NCBI GenBank assembly: GCA_910579305.1
Contig: CAJTTA010000001.1
Location: 1-64,000, forward strand
Direction of reading: 5' to 3'
Length of the DNA stretch: 64,000 nucleotides
From: an uncultured Muribaculaceae bacterium
GTDB lineage: Bacteria; Bacteroidota; Bacteroidia; Bacteroidales; Muribaculaceae
In this document: piece after piece, positions 1 through 10,617 of the stretch
Layout: every line of letters begins with the position of its first letter
How positions within the stretch are numbered: the first letter of the stretch is position 1
The notes under the pieces: generated by a model
What the model saw: only the letters and a program-made list of their open reading frames with translations
Database searches by the model: none
Told to the model about the DNA's origin: nothing
Translations under genes and position numbers: made by a program

Positions 1-102
1 ACTTGAAAATTAGATGTTTAACAGCATAAATTTAAATTTTGTCATCTACTAAAATTTTTTGTAGATCAGGCAGGGCGATACCGGATTGTCAATATTATTT
101 TG

Positions 103-110
103 TACTTTTG
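103..110 (+). promoter_or_regulatory. -7 promoter box (TAnnTTTG) for the lipoprotein gene at 195
   Basis: The sequence TACTTTTG matches the Bacteroidetes -7 consensus TAnnTTTG. I see no convincing TTTG -33 element 19-21 bp upstream. Transcription would begin near 115, giving a leader of about 80 nt before the ATG at 195. Confidence 0.45.
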
Positions 111-194
111 CCTCGATTTCGGTAACTTCCTCACCGGATGATTGATTACTAACCATATATGACTGACGTGTAAATGACTTATTTTAAAGCAATT

Positions 195-1040
195 ATGACA
201 AAGAAGCATCTTTCCCTCCCTCTCTCAATTGCCGCATTATCTCTTATGGGTGCGGTGTCCTGCAATTCATCGAACAAGGCAGGAAATACGACCGTCTCAG
301 AGTCCTTCACTGTCGATTCCGTGAGAGTGGCCGATTCTATTGTAATTGATAGCTCCAAGGCAGCCTGTTATTTCAATGTGGCATATCCTTCCGGACATGG
401 AGCCTTAAGCGACTCTGTGAGGTGCTGGATAGCAAATCAGTTGGCATATATTTATGCAAGTGACAAAGGAGCCGGCGCCGCTGTCTTTTCAGGACTTAAA
501 GGCAATGTGCCTGCCATGGTCAGGCTTACTGTCGATTCGCTTCTGTCAGCCTCCGGTCGCGAGATAGAAGAGGGGATGGTCGGTTTCGGCGGTTACGAAT
601 ATAACTGCTCTTTGCTTGAAGAGCATTCGGCTCCAGGTTATGTCACCTTCGGCTGCACGTATTATTATTATGGAGGCGGGGCACACGGAGTCAGCCGCTA
701 CGAACCCGCCACCTTCTCTGTGGCCGATGGCCGCCGCCTCACATGGGACAACACGATAGGCAAGGATTCTCGGAAGGCGGTGCTGGCTCTTATAAGGCAA
801 GAGCTGTTTAAGCCTCATGACGGATATTCTTTGGCCGATGACCTGCTCATCGATCCCGATTCGCTGGATTTGCCTGCCGCTCCTCCTGCATTTGTAGAGG
901 GCGGACTGCAAGTGATCTACGGCCAATATGAGATAGCCCCATATGCCGCCGGCATGCCGGGCTGCATACTGCCTGTGGATTCCGTCCTGCCCCTGCTCAC
1001 TCCCGAGGCCAAGGCATTGCTTGGCAGGAAGCAGCAGTGA
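195..1040 (+). CDS. DUF3298 / RsiV-like lipoprotein
   Basis: This 281-aa protein begins with a short basic N-terminus, a hydrophobic stretch and a lipobox ending in Cys23 (LMGAVSC), so it is probably a lipoprotein. The middle part carries the motif YYYYGGGAHG followed by a segment ending 'RRLTWDNTIG', which is characteristic of DUF3298-type domains found in RsiV-like periplasmic proteins (family knowledge). The exact role is unknown; such domains occur in envelope-stress and lysozyme-binding proteins. An in-frame ATG lies 21 nt upstream at 174, but the start at 195 gives the cleaner signal peptide. The gene is convergent with the nitroreductase-like gene, with only 11 bases between the stop codons and no obvious terminator hairpin there. 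Confidence 0.8.
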   Translation: MTKKHLSLPLSIAALSLMGAVSCNSSNKAGNTTVSESFTVDSVRVADSIVIDSSKAACYFNVAYPSGHGALSDSVRCWIANQLAYIYASDKGAGAAVFSGLKGNVPAMVRLTVDSLLSASGREIEEGMVGFGGYEYNCSLLEEHSAPGYVTFGCTYYYYGGGAHGVSRYEPATFSVADGRRLTWDNTIGKDSRKAVLALIRQELFKPHDGYSLADDLLIDPDSLDLPAAPPAFVEGGLQVIYGQYEIAPYAAGMPGCILPVDSVLPLLTPEAKALLGRKQQ

Positions 1041-1051
1041 TCATGTGTGGC

Positions 1052-1810
1052 TCAGAGAGGGAGGAACCGGGCAGGGTTGCCCCATTCCCATTCTCCGGGC
1101 CACACGTCGCTTATGGCCCACATGGCTATGCCGAGATCTATCTCCTGAGCCGGGTCAGAGCCGGAGACAGTAGCAGATATTGCATACTCCCCGCCACATT
1201 TTTCTACATGCAGTCTCGCCGGACGCTTGTTCATTGCGGAAGGCGCCAGGCTCACGGCCGTAAGAGCCTCCTGTAGCTGAGGAAGCTCGGCATATAATGT
1301 GGAGGCAGGCATCTCGCTTATGAGAAACTCCTCAGGCGCCGGATGATGGCGATGCATGTGCGATAGCATAAGGCGCGAAATGAGTCCCTGACGGCGGGAT
1401 GCGTCTTCGTGGCCCAAGGCGATAAGATAAATCAGCTTCTGCCCCACGCGCACACGGGCACTCACATTAGAGGTAGAGTAGGTGCCGCTCACGAAGCAAG
1501 ACCCGAGTCCCAGCTCCAGGGCGCGCATGCTGAGCTGCATGCCGAAGAAGCCGGCACGCTCTCTGTAATGCCGGAACGAAGTGTCGGCCACCACGGCTAT
1601 ATAATTCCTCACGCCTGAGAAAAAGCCATAGCTGCGTGTGAATCCCCTGAAAGGTGCAGGATCATCTGTGATTAGCTGAATATGCATCCCGGCCTCATGG
1701 GTGTTTATGTCGGTGATGGCGCTTTTCAAGGCATTGATGCTTTCCGCGCTCAAAGGCTCGGAGGAATAGCTGCGCACAGAGTGCCGCTGCTGCTGAAGGG
1801 ATAGAGACAT
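1052..1810 (-). CDS. Nitroreductase family protein (TM1586-like)
   Basis: The 252-aa product has the nitroreductase-type opening QQQRHSVRSYSSEPLS and ends with a segment rich in Trp (DVWPGEWEWGNPARF) typical of the two-lobed putative TM nitroreductase group. These are FMN-dependent NAD(P)H oxidoreductases whose natural substrates are usually unknown. An in-frame ATG upstream would extend the reading frame by 25 residues, but that extension runs through the long hairpin at 1826-1873, so the ATG at 1810 is preferred. It lies downstream of hutH in the same orientation. Read-through from the hut operon is possible, but the hairpin between them suggests limited coupling. Confidence 0.8.
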   Translation of the reverse strand: MSLSLQQQRHSVRSYSSEPLSAESINALKSAITDINTHEAGMHIQLITDDPAPFRGFTRSYGFFSGVRNYIAVVADTSFRHYRERAGFFGMQLSMRALELGLGSCFVSGTYSTSNVSARVRVGQKLIYLIALGHEDASRRQGLISRLMLSHMHRHHPAPEEFLISEMPASTLYAELPQLQEALTAVSLAPSAMNKRPARLHVEKCGGEYAISATVSGSDPAQEIDLGIAMWAISDVWPGEWEWGNPARFLPL

Positions 1811-1825
1811 GGATTGAAATTTTAT

Positions 1826-1873
1826 CCGTCCCCGCTTCCCCGGGCCTATGAGGCAACCGGGAAGCGGGGACGG
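1826..1873 (-). terminator. Hairpin terminator after hutH
   Basis: A perfect 15-bp inverted repeat (arms 1826-1840 and 1859-1873, GC-rich) encloses an 18-nt loop that itself contains a short GCCT/AGGC pairing. It lies between the hutH stop and the next ATG on the same strand. No long T-run follows on the minus strand, so termination may be partial. Confidence 0.6.
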
Positions 1874-1923
1874 TTGTTGTGTCAAGTTATAAGGCCGTCG
1901 ACAGAGGCCGTCATAAGAGAAAT

Positions 1924-3432
1924 TTATGCAGGCATCTCGATGTCGAAGCCGTCGAGGAAGCTCATGGTGGCCGGGATATAGTCGGCCATGACTACGTCCT
2001 CATCCACGAAGGGCACAGTGCGGCGGTATTCATCCTTGATGTGCTGAAGGAACGGAGATGACTTGAGCGGTGCGCGGAAGTCGAGTCCCTGGGCGGCGTT
2101 CATGAGCTCTACAGCTGCGATGTACTTGAGGTTGTCTATGATCTTGTGCAGCTTTGTCGCGGCGTTGGCACCCATTGACACGAGGTCTTCCTGGCCGTTG
2201 GAGCTTACTATGGAGTCGCAAGAGGCCGGGAAACTGTACATCTTGTTCTGGCTCACCACGGCAGCTGCCGCATACTGCGGAATCATGAAGCCGGAATTGA
2301 GTCCGGGTTTGGCCACGAGGAACTCAGGCAGACCGCGCTGTCCGAGAATGAGCTGAGCCACACGACGCTCGGAAATATTGCCGAGTTCATGGAGCGCCAC
2401 TCCCATATAGTCGAACACGAGAGCGAGAGGCTCGCCATGGAAATTGCCGCCGGATACTACCAGATCCTCATCAGGGAAGACGGTGGGATTGTCGGTCACG
2501 GAATTGATTTCCGTGTGGAGCACTTGGGTCACATGGTGCATTGCATCCTTCACGGCACCATGCACCTGCGGAATGCAGCGGAAAGAATAGGGATCCTGCA
2601 CATGCTTCTTCTCACGGGCTATGATCTCGCTGCCTTCAAGCATCTTGCGGAAACGCAGGCCGGTTTCGATCTGTCCGTGATGAGGGCGCACCTGCTGGAT
2701 GCAGTCCATGAAAGGCTCTATGCGGCCGTCGAAAGCCTCAAGGCTCATTGCCCCGAGAGCATCGAAGCAATTGACCATGTGCCAGCCGTCTATCAGAGCC
2801 TTGATGCCGTTGGCGCTCATGAACTGAGTTCCGTTGAGCAGCGCGAGGCCCTCCTTGCTCTTCAGCGAGATAGGACGCCAGCCGAAGATGTTGAGTATTT
2901 CTTTGCCGGAGAAACGCTTGCCCTTGTGGGTCACCTCTCCTTCCCCTATGAGAGGCAGGAAAAGATTGGCCAGCGGGGCCAGGTCGCCCGATGCTCCAAG
3001 CGAACCACGGTCATAGACCACGGGCAACACATCATTGTTATAGAAATCGAGAATGCGCTGCACGGTCTCTACCTGCACGCCGGAGAAGCCGAAGCTCAGA
3101 GCATGGGCCTTGAGCATGAGCATGAGCTTAACCACAGTCTCGCTCACAGGGGTGCCGATGGAGCAGGAGTGACTCTTCACAAGGTTTTCCTGAAGCACAC
3201 CCAGCTCATGGGCTGAGATGGAGCGGTTGCAGAGTGAGCCGAAGCCGGTGGTCACACCATAGATCGGCTTGTCGCTCTCCACAGCCTTCTTGTCAAGATA
3301 CTCGCGGCAGTGAGTGATCTTCTCCACAGCCTCGGGAGAAAGAGTGAGTTTTGTGCCGTCGCGCAGGATGCGCTCTATGAGGTCATAGGTAAGCTCTGAG
3401 CTGCCTATGGCATATGTCTCTAATTTTGTCAT
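1924..3432 (-). CDS. hutH: Histidine ammonia-lyase
   Basis: HutH removes ammonia from L-histidine to give trans-urocanate, the first step of histidine breakdown. The 502-aa length is normal for the family. The motif GSLGASGDLAPLAN at about residues 143-156 contains Ala147-Ser148-Gly149, the triad that cyclises to the MIO electrophile. 'NGTQFMSANG' and 'VTDNPTVF' are further family-typical segments. The gene is last of the four hut enzyme genes; 13 nt separate it from hutI upstream. Start at the ATG at 3432, directly followed by MTKLETYAIG. Confidence 0.97.
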   Translation of the reverse strand: MTKLETYAIGSSELTYDLIERILRDGTKLTLSPEAVEKITHCREYLDKKAVESDKPIYGVTTGFGSLCNRSISAHELGVLQENLVKSHSCSIGTPVSETVVKLMLMLKAHALSFGFSGVQVETVQRILDFYNNDVLPVVYDRGSLGASGDLAPLANLFLPLIGEGEVTHKGKRFSGKEILNIFGWRPISLKSKEGLALLNGTQFMSANGIKALIDGWHMVNCFDALGAMSLEAFDGRIEPFMDCIQQVRPHHGQIETGLRFRKMLEGSEIIAREKKHVQDPYSFRCIPQVHGAVKDAMHHVTQVLHTEINSVTDNPTVFPDEDLVVSGGNFHGEPLALVFDYMGVALHELGNISERRVAQLILGQRGLPEFLVAKPGLNSGFMIPQYAAAAVVSQNKMYSFPASCDSIVSSNGQEDLVSMGANAATKLHKIIDNLKYIAAVELMNAAQGLDFRAPLKSSPFLQHIKDEYRRTVPFVDEDVVMADYIPATMSFLDGFDIEMPA

Positions 3433-3445
3433 GATATTTTTAAGA

Positions 3446-4696
3446 TTAATCGTTTTGAGCCACTACAGAGCCGCGGGAGATTACGGTGCGCACGCAATTC
3501 ATGCCCACGTAATAGGGCAGCATCCTGTAGTTGGGGTAATTGAGAATTATTATGTCGGCCTGCTTGCCCGGTTCTATGGATCCGGTGATGTCTGCCAGTC
3601 CGAGAGCGGCGGCTCCGTTCAGAGTCAGAGCGGTGATTGTCTCCTCGATGCTCATGCCCATATAGATACAGGCGAGAGCTATGGTGAGCGGTATGGAGCC
3701 GGAGAAACAGGAACCCGGGTTAAGGTCGGTGGCGAGAGCTACTGCCGCGCCATTGTCGATGAACTTGCGGGCGGGTGCATAAGGTTCTTTCAGAGTGAAG
3801 GCCGTGAGAGGAAGCAGCGTGGCCACCACACCGGCCCGCGCCATATCGGCTATCCCCTTGTCGCTCACATGCAGGAGATGATCGGCCGACACGGCTCCAA
3901 GTTCGGCTGCGAGTTCGGCTCCGCCGAGAGTCACAATTTCATCGGCATGCAGCTTGAGCTCAAATCCGGCCTCGCGTGCGGCCAAGAGAAAGCGGCGCGA
4001 GTCTTCAATCTCAAAGACGTTCTTTTCAGTGAATATGTCGCAGAATTTGGCTTTGCCTTTTACGGCCGGAAGCATCTCGGCGATCATCATGTCGACATAC
4101 TCGCCGGTGCGTCCCTTGTATTCCTTGGGCACGGCATGCGCGCCGAGGAACGTGGCTACGATGCGCAGCCCCGATTGAGGATCATTGGCAAGACGATTGA
4201 TGGCCTCAAGCATTTTCAGCTCTGTGGTAGTGTCGAGTCCATAGCCGCTTTTGGCTTCGACTGTAGTGACACCCATGGCCACCATGCGGTGGAGGAACCG
4301 GCGGGCTTTCTCCACCAGGGAGTCCACGCTCTCTGTGCGTGTGGCATTGACGGTGCTCTGTATGCCTCCGCCCCGCTCCATGATGCTCATATAGGAATCA
4401 CCTTTGAGACGCCACTCAAACTCATCCGGCCTGTATCCGCCGAAAATGAGATGAGTGTGAGAGTCCACAAAACCCGGAAGCACGGCACGACCCTCGGCAT
4501 CAATTATCTCACATTCGGAGCACTGAGGAGTCTCCGGCATGTCGGCCATAGGGCCGGCATAGGTGATTATGCCATCTTCTGCTATGATCGCACCCTCGGA
4601 TATGGTGTGGAGCGCCGCCATCTCCTCCCCCTTGCGGGCCGAGTGGCCCACAGGGGTGGATATGGTGGCGTTCTTTATGATCAGAGTCTTCTTCAT
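3446..4696 (-). CDS. hutI: Imidazolonepropionase
   Basis: HutI hydrolyses 4-imidazolone-5-propionate to N-formimino-L-glutamate. The 416-aa protein is a metal-dependent amidohydrolase: 'VDSHTHLIFGGYR' near residue 77 has the HxH metal ligands, 'ELKLHADE' supplies a later His, and 'ALATDLNPGS' contains the Asp of the active site. The start codon overlaps the end of ftcD by 4 nt (ATGA), indicating translational coupling. An antisense reading frame of 477 codons spans this gene but is a codon-bias shadow. Confidence 0.96.
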   Translation of the reverse strand: MKKTLIIKNATISTPVGHSARKGEEMAALHTISEGAIIAEDGIITYAGPMADMPETPQCSECEIIDAEGRAVLPGFVDSHTHLIFGGYRPDEFEWRLKGDSYMSIMERGGGIQSTVNATRTESVDSLVEKARRFLHRMVAMGVTTVEAKSGYGLDTTTELKMLEAINRLANDPQSGLRIVATFLGAHAVPKEYKGRTGEYVDMMIAEMLPAVKGKAKFCDIFTEKNVFEIEDSRRFLLAAREAGFELKLHADEIVTLGGAELAAELGAVSADHLLHVSDKGIADMARAGVVATLLPLTAFTLKEPYAPARKFIDNGAAVALATDLNPGSCFSGSIPLTIALACIYMGMSIEETITALTLNGAAALGLADITGSIEPGKQADIIILNYPNYRMLPYYVGMNCVRTVISRGSVVAQND

Positions 4697-6390
4697 TTGT
4701 CGATTACGGAATTGACAATGCCGATTATTTCCTCCTCGCGTGCACAGGCCTTGGCGGCTATCTCCGCGGCCTCATCGAGCAGCTGTCCGGCTTGTTCGCG
4801 GTTCTTGAGCCCGGCGGCGTTAATACGCACGTTGAGGTGAGCGCCGAGCACGGCAGCACGAGCGGCGAGCGCTCCCACGCCGGCATCGCTCACAGAGGCG
4901 GGATTGCCCTTGGAGGCCATGGCTTCCAGCACATCAAATGTCTCGAATGCCGTCTTCATAGTGCGCAGGGGCACCTGAGTGGCATAGAGAGTGGCAGCTT
5001 CAAGAGCTGCGGCGCGGGCAGCCTTTTCCTCCTCGCTCTTCTTGGGCATGGCGAAGACGGCCATGATGCGGTTGAATGCCTCGGTGTCTTCATCTACGAG
5101 ATGTATCAGGCGATCCTGAATGTCACGGCCCTTGTCAGCCACATCAGAGAATTCTTCCCAACGGTCATCCCAACCTGCCTTGTGTGCGGAGAGATTGGCA
5201 ACCATTGTTCCGAGAGCAGCTGCCAGAGCGCCCATATATGCGGCGATTGAGCCTCCGCCCGGTGCGGGTGACTCGGAGGCCGTCTCATCGGCAAATCCGC
5301 GGCAGGTCATGTCCACGAGTTTGCGGGCGCTCTTGTCTTCCAGCATATATTCGATCACCTTCTCTTCGGGGTTGAACTCCTTAAGTTCATCAAGACCCAT
5401 TGACTTGATGGCAATCTTGATGATCTCACTCTCGGGGAGGCCGGTGGAACGTTGCTGCATGCGCAGATAATGCTTGCCGGCATCAATGAGCGCACGCTTG
5501 GGCAAGAGGCCTACAATCTCAGTGCCGGTCACGCGGATTCCACGGGCTGCGGCTGCACGGCTCACTTCATCATAAGCCACATGGAGAGGAGTCACACCCA
5601 TGTTGGTGATATTCATGGATACCTGGGCGATGCCGTATTCATCGATGAACCATCCTATGGCCTTTGTGCTCTTGAGTGTGCCGGGAATCATTACGGGGTT
5701 GCCGTTCTCATCCTTTATAGGCTTGCCGGTCACTTTGCCTCCCTCGCGCTTCGGGCGGCCTTTCTCCCGCACATCAAATGCAATGGCATTGGCCCTGCGT
5801 GTGGAGGTAGTGTTAAGATTGAAGTTTACAGCGATCAGGAAGTCGCGTGCACCTACAGCTGTGGCACCGGTGCGGGCTACATCTTCATCATAGGGGCGGT
5901 CGCCGAAGTCAGGAGCCTTGCCTTCATGATTCATCTTTTCAGGAAGAGCTTCATATTCGCCCTCGCGGCACACAGCCAGATTCTTGCGCTCGGGAGTGAA
6001 GGCAGCTGCCTCATAGCAGTATGTGGGTATGCCCAGCTCGGCAGACACACGCTCGGCCAGCTCGCGGGCCAGAGCCGCGCACTCTTCAAGAGTGATTCCG
6101 CTCACGGGTATGAGCGGGCACACGTCGGTAGCACCCATGCGGGGATGAGCGCCATGATGCTGGCGCATGTCGATGAGCTCGGCGGCTTTCTTCATGGCAC
6201 GCACGGCGGCGTCCATCACAGGGCGCGGTTCGCCTACGAAAGTCACCACAGTGCGGTTGGTGGCTTCGCCGGGATCTACATCAAGGAGCTTCACTTCGCC
6301 GCCCTTTTCGATTTCGGCGGTGATGGCATCTATCACTGCTTTGTCGCGTCCTTCGGAGAAATTGGGGACGCATTCTATAATCTGTTTCAC
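4693..6390 (-). CDS. ftcD: Glutamate formimidoyltransferase / formimidoyl-THF cyclodeaminase
   Basis: The 565-aa bifunctional enzyme transfers the formimino group of formiminoglutamate to tetrahydrofolate and then deaminates it to methenyl-THF, linking histidine breakdown to one-carbon metabolism. Residues ~1-180 form the N-terminal transferase domain (MKQIIECVPNFSEGRD; 'HHGAHPRMGATDVCPLIP'), ~180-330 the C-terminal transferase domain, and ~365-560 the cyclodeaminase domain, with 'ESPAPGGGSIAAYMGAL'. The fusion matches the animal-type and Bacteroidetes-type enzyme. With this route the formimino carbon is kept as folate rather than lost as formamide or formate, so no hutG gene is needed. Confidence 0.95.
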   Translation of the reverse strand: MKQIIECVPNFSEGRDKAVIDAITAEIEKGGEVKLLDVDPGEATNRTVVTFVGEPRPVMDAAVRAMKKAAELIDMRQHHGAHPRMGATDVCPLIPVSGITLEECAALARELAERVSAELGIPTYCYEAAAFTPERKNLAVCREGEYEALPEKMNHEGKAPDFGDRPYDEDVARTGATAVGARDFLIAVNFNLNTTSTRRANAIAFDVREKGRPKREGGKVTGKPIKDENGNPVMIPGTLKSTKAIGWFIDEYGIAQVSMNITNMGVTPLHVAYDEVSRAAAARGIRVTGTEIVGLLPKRALIDAGKHYLRMQQRSTGLPESEIIKIAIKSMGLDELKEFNPEEKVIEYMLEDKSARKLVDMTCRGFADETASESPAPGGGSIAAYMGALAAALGTMVANLSAHKAGWDDRWEEFSDVADKGRDIQDRLIHLVDEDTEAFNRIMAVFAMPKKSEEEKAARAAALEAATLYATQVPLRTMKTAFETFDVLEAMASKGNPASVSDAGVGALAARAAVLGAHLNVRINAAGLKNREQAGQLLDEAAEIAAKACAREEEIIGIVNSVIDK

Positions 6391-6414
6391 GTAAGAGATA
6401 TAAGGTGTTGTTGA

Positions 6415-8397
<1,983 letters not shown>

Positions 8398-8417
8398 TGT
8401 TCTAAATAGTGTCTAAA

Positions 8418-10538
8418 TTATTTTTGCTCAGGCTTGAGATACTTGTCAAGGAAGTTAAAGAATACGCGTTGCCAAAGAATGGCATTCTGGGGCTTGACCA
8501 CCCAGTGGTTCTCATCGGGGAATACGAGCATCTCTGCGTCAAGGCCATGCATCTTTGCGGCATTGAATGCCATCATGCCCTGCGAGGCGAGGATGCGGTA
8601 GTCGAGTTCGCCCACGGTGACAAGAATAGGAGCAGTCCATTTGTCGACAAAGAGGTGGGGAGAGTTGGCATAGGTGCGCTGTGCCACTGCGTTTTCCTTG
8701 TCCCAGTATGGGCCTCCGAGATCGAAGTCGGCAAACCACATTTCCTCTGTCTCCAGATATTGGGCCTCGATGTTGAAGATGCCTGCATGCGACACGAGAG
8801 CGGCGAAGCGGCCGTCATGGTGTCCTGCGAGCCAATATACTGAGAAGCCGCCGTAGCTGGCGCCGATCGCGCCGATATGGTCGGCGTCTACATATGCCTC
8901 CTGCTTCATATAGTCTACGGCAGCGAGGTAGTCCTGCATGTTTTGGCCGCCGTAATCGCCGGAGATCTGGCGGTTCCACTCAGTGCCGAATCCGGGAAGG
9001 CCGCGACGGTTGGGGCATATCACGATATATCCGTGTGAAGCCATGATCTGGAAGTTCCAGCGATAGCTCCAGAACTGGCTCACGGCCTGCTGCGGGCCAC
9101 CCTGGCAGTATAGGATGGCCGGATATTTCTTGTTGGGATCAAAGTCGGGGGGGAGCACAACCCAGGTGCACATTTCCTTGCCGTCGGTGGTGGGCACCAT
9201 GCGTTTTTCCACTGTCGCGCTCTTGATCTGAGCCATAAGCTCATCGTTCACGTGAGATATGTCGGCGACTTTGCCGTCGGTCTCAGCCAGGCACACTTCA
9301 TTGGGCCTGAGCATGGAGTGGCGTAGGGCCAGGATGCGTCCGTCGGGCAGAGGCTGGGGGCTGACATAGTCGCATACTCCGTCAGCCACGATGCGGAAAG
9401 AAGGCGCAGCCACGGAGGTCTTGAAGATGGGCATGGTGCCCTGATAATAGGCGTTGAGCACAATTTCCTTGCCATCGGGAGTCCATGAGAGGCCTTCCAC
9501 ACTGTAGTCCCATCCGGCCTCAGCCGTGAGATTGCGTATGGAGCGGGTCGCCATGTCCATGATGAGCAGGCGGTTCTGGTCGCTTTCGAATTTAGGAGTG
9601 GCCATGCTCATCCATGCAAGGCTCTTGCCGTCGGGGGAGAATTTGGGGCAAGTGTCGTAGCCGCCTCCGGTAGATTCGGTGAGGCATTCGGTCTTGCCGG
9701 TCTCGGGAGTGTAGAGATAGAGGTTGGAGTCGGTGGAGAAGGCGTAGTCCTTGCCGGTGAGCTTGCGGGATACGTATACGAGCCATTTGCCGTCGGGACT
9801 CCAGGAGAAGCTTTCGGCACCGCCGAAGGGCTTCATGGGGCATTCGTAAGGCTCATCCTTCATTATGTCGGTATCGCCAGAGAGACGGGTGCCGTCGAAG
9901 TTTGCCACAAAGGGGTGGGGTATTTCGGTCACCCATTCATCCCAGTGCTTGTACATGAGGTCATCCACGATGCGGCCTGTGGTGAGAGGCAGGTCGGCGG
10001 TGAGTTTCTCGTTTTTGTCAAAGGGCTTTATCTGGGAAGCATAAACCACCTTCTTGCCGTCGGGAGCAAATTCGAAGCAGTCCACTCCCTGTGGGGCGCA
10101 GGATATGGCACGTGCGCCGCGGCCATAGGGATCCATGGTGAATATCTGGTTCTTGCCGCTTTCCGGGTCTTTGCTTATGAAAGCGATCCGGGCGCCGTCG
10201 TCGATCCAGCGTATGTTGGCCTCGGAGCCAGGGGTGTGGGTGAGACGTGTCAGGCCGGAGCCGTCGATATTCATTATGTAGATCTCTGCGTTGGCCTTGT
10301 TTGAAGCAATATCCTCATATGCTACTGTGAAGGCCACTTTCTTGCCGTCGGGACTTGCCACAGCTTCATTTACTCGGCCGAAAGCCTCAAGAATCTCAGG
10401 TGTGATTTTGCCATCGGTCACCGTGACCTCCGGACGCTCAATGACCTCGCTCTGGGTGTCAAGCCCATGCTTGCAGCCGCATAGTGCGGCCGAAGCAAGC
10501 AGCACGGTGCTCATTGTGGTAAATTTCAGATGGTTCAT
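8418..10538 (-). CDS. S9-family prolyl oligopeptidase-type peptidase, lipoprotein
   Basis: The 706-aa protein has a signal peptide with a lipobox ending in Cys22 (AALCGC), so it probably sits in the envelope. Residues ~50-430 contain repeated WD-like beta-propeller segments ('SPDGK', 'WTPDGKEI'), and ~450-706 form an alpha/beta-hydrolase peptidase domain. The putative catalytic triad is Ser561 (GASYGGFS), Asp646 (GELDYRIL) and His678 (DENHW). Such enzymes remove dipeptides or acyl-amino acids from oligopeptides. It is the first gene of the hut operon, 20 nt before hutU, which suggests that peptide breakdown feeds histidine catabolism (inference). Confidence 0.9.
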   Translation of the reverse strand: MNHLKFTTMSTVLLASAALCGCKHGLDTQSEVIERPEVTVTDGKITPEILEAFGRVNEAVASPDGKKVAFTVAYEDIASNKANAEIYIMNIDGSGLTRLTHTPGSEANIRWIDDGARIAFISKDPESGKNQIFTMDPYGRGARAISCAPQGVDCFEFAPDGKKVVYASQIKPFDKNEKLTADLPLTTGRIVDDLMYKHWDEWVTEIPHPFVANFDGTRLSGDTDIMKDEPYECPMKPFGGAESFSWSPDGKWLVYVSRKLTGKDYAFSTDSNLYLYTPETGKTECLTESTGGGYDTCPKFSPDGKSLAWMSMATPKFESDQNRLLIMDMATRSIRNLTAEAGWDYSVEGLSWTPDGKEIVLNAYYQGTMPIFKTSVAAPSFRIVADGVCDYVSPQPLPDGRILALRHSMLRPNEVCLAETDGKVADISHVNDELMAQIKSATVEKRMVPTTDGKEMCTWVVLPPDFDPNKKYPAILYCQGGPQQAVSQFWSYRWNFQIMASHGYIVICPNRRGLPGFGTEWNRQISGDYGGQNMQDYLAAVDYMKQEAYVDADHIGAIGASYGGFSVYWLAGHHDGRFAALVSHAGIFNIEAQYLETEEMWFADFDLGGPYWDKENAVAQRTYANSPHLFVDKWTAPILVTVGELDYRILASQGMMAFNAAKMHGLDAEMLVFPDENHWVVKPQNAILWQRVFFNFLDKYLKPEQK

Positions 10539-10563
10539 ATTTAAGGTTTTAAATTAGATAGGG

Positions 10564-10571
10564 CGAAGTTA
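10564..10571 (-). promoter_or_regulatory. Candidate -7 box for the hut operon
   Basis: On the minus strand the sequence reads TAACTTCG, one mismatch from TAnnTTTG. It would place the transcript start about 20 nt before the peptidase ATG. No clear -33 element is visible, so this is tentative. Confidence 0.35.
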
Positions 10572-10617
10572 CAAAAAATCTGTGATATGGCTGTAATGTT
10601 CAGCGAAAAAACATGAC

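Noticed and set aside
3407..4840. A 477-codon frame on the plus strand, antisense to hutI
   Set aside because: Lies fully opposite a strongly conserved enzyme gene and has no recognisable domains; long antisense frames are common in GC-rich codon-biased genes.
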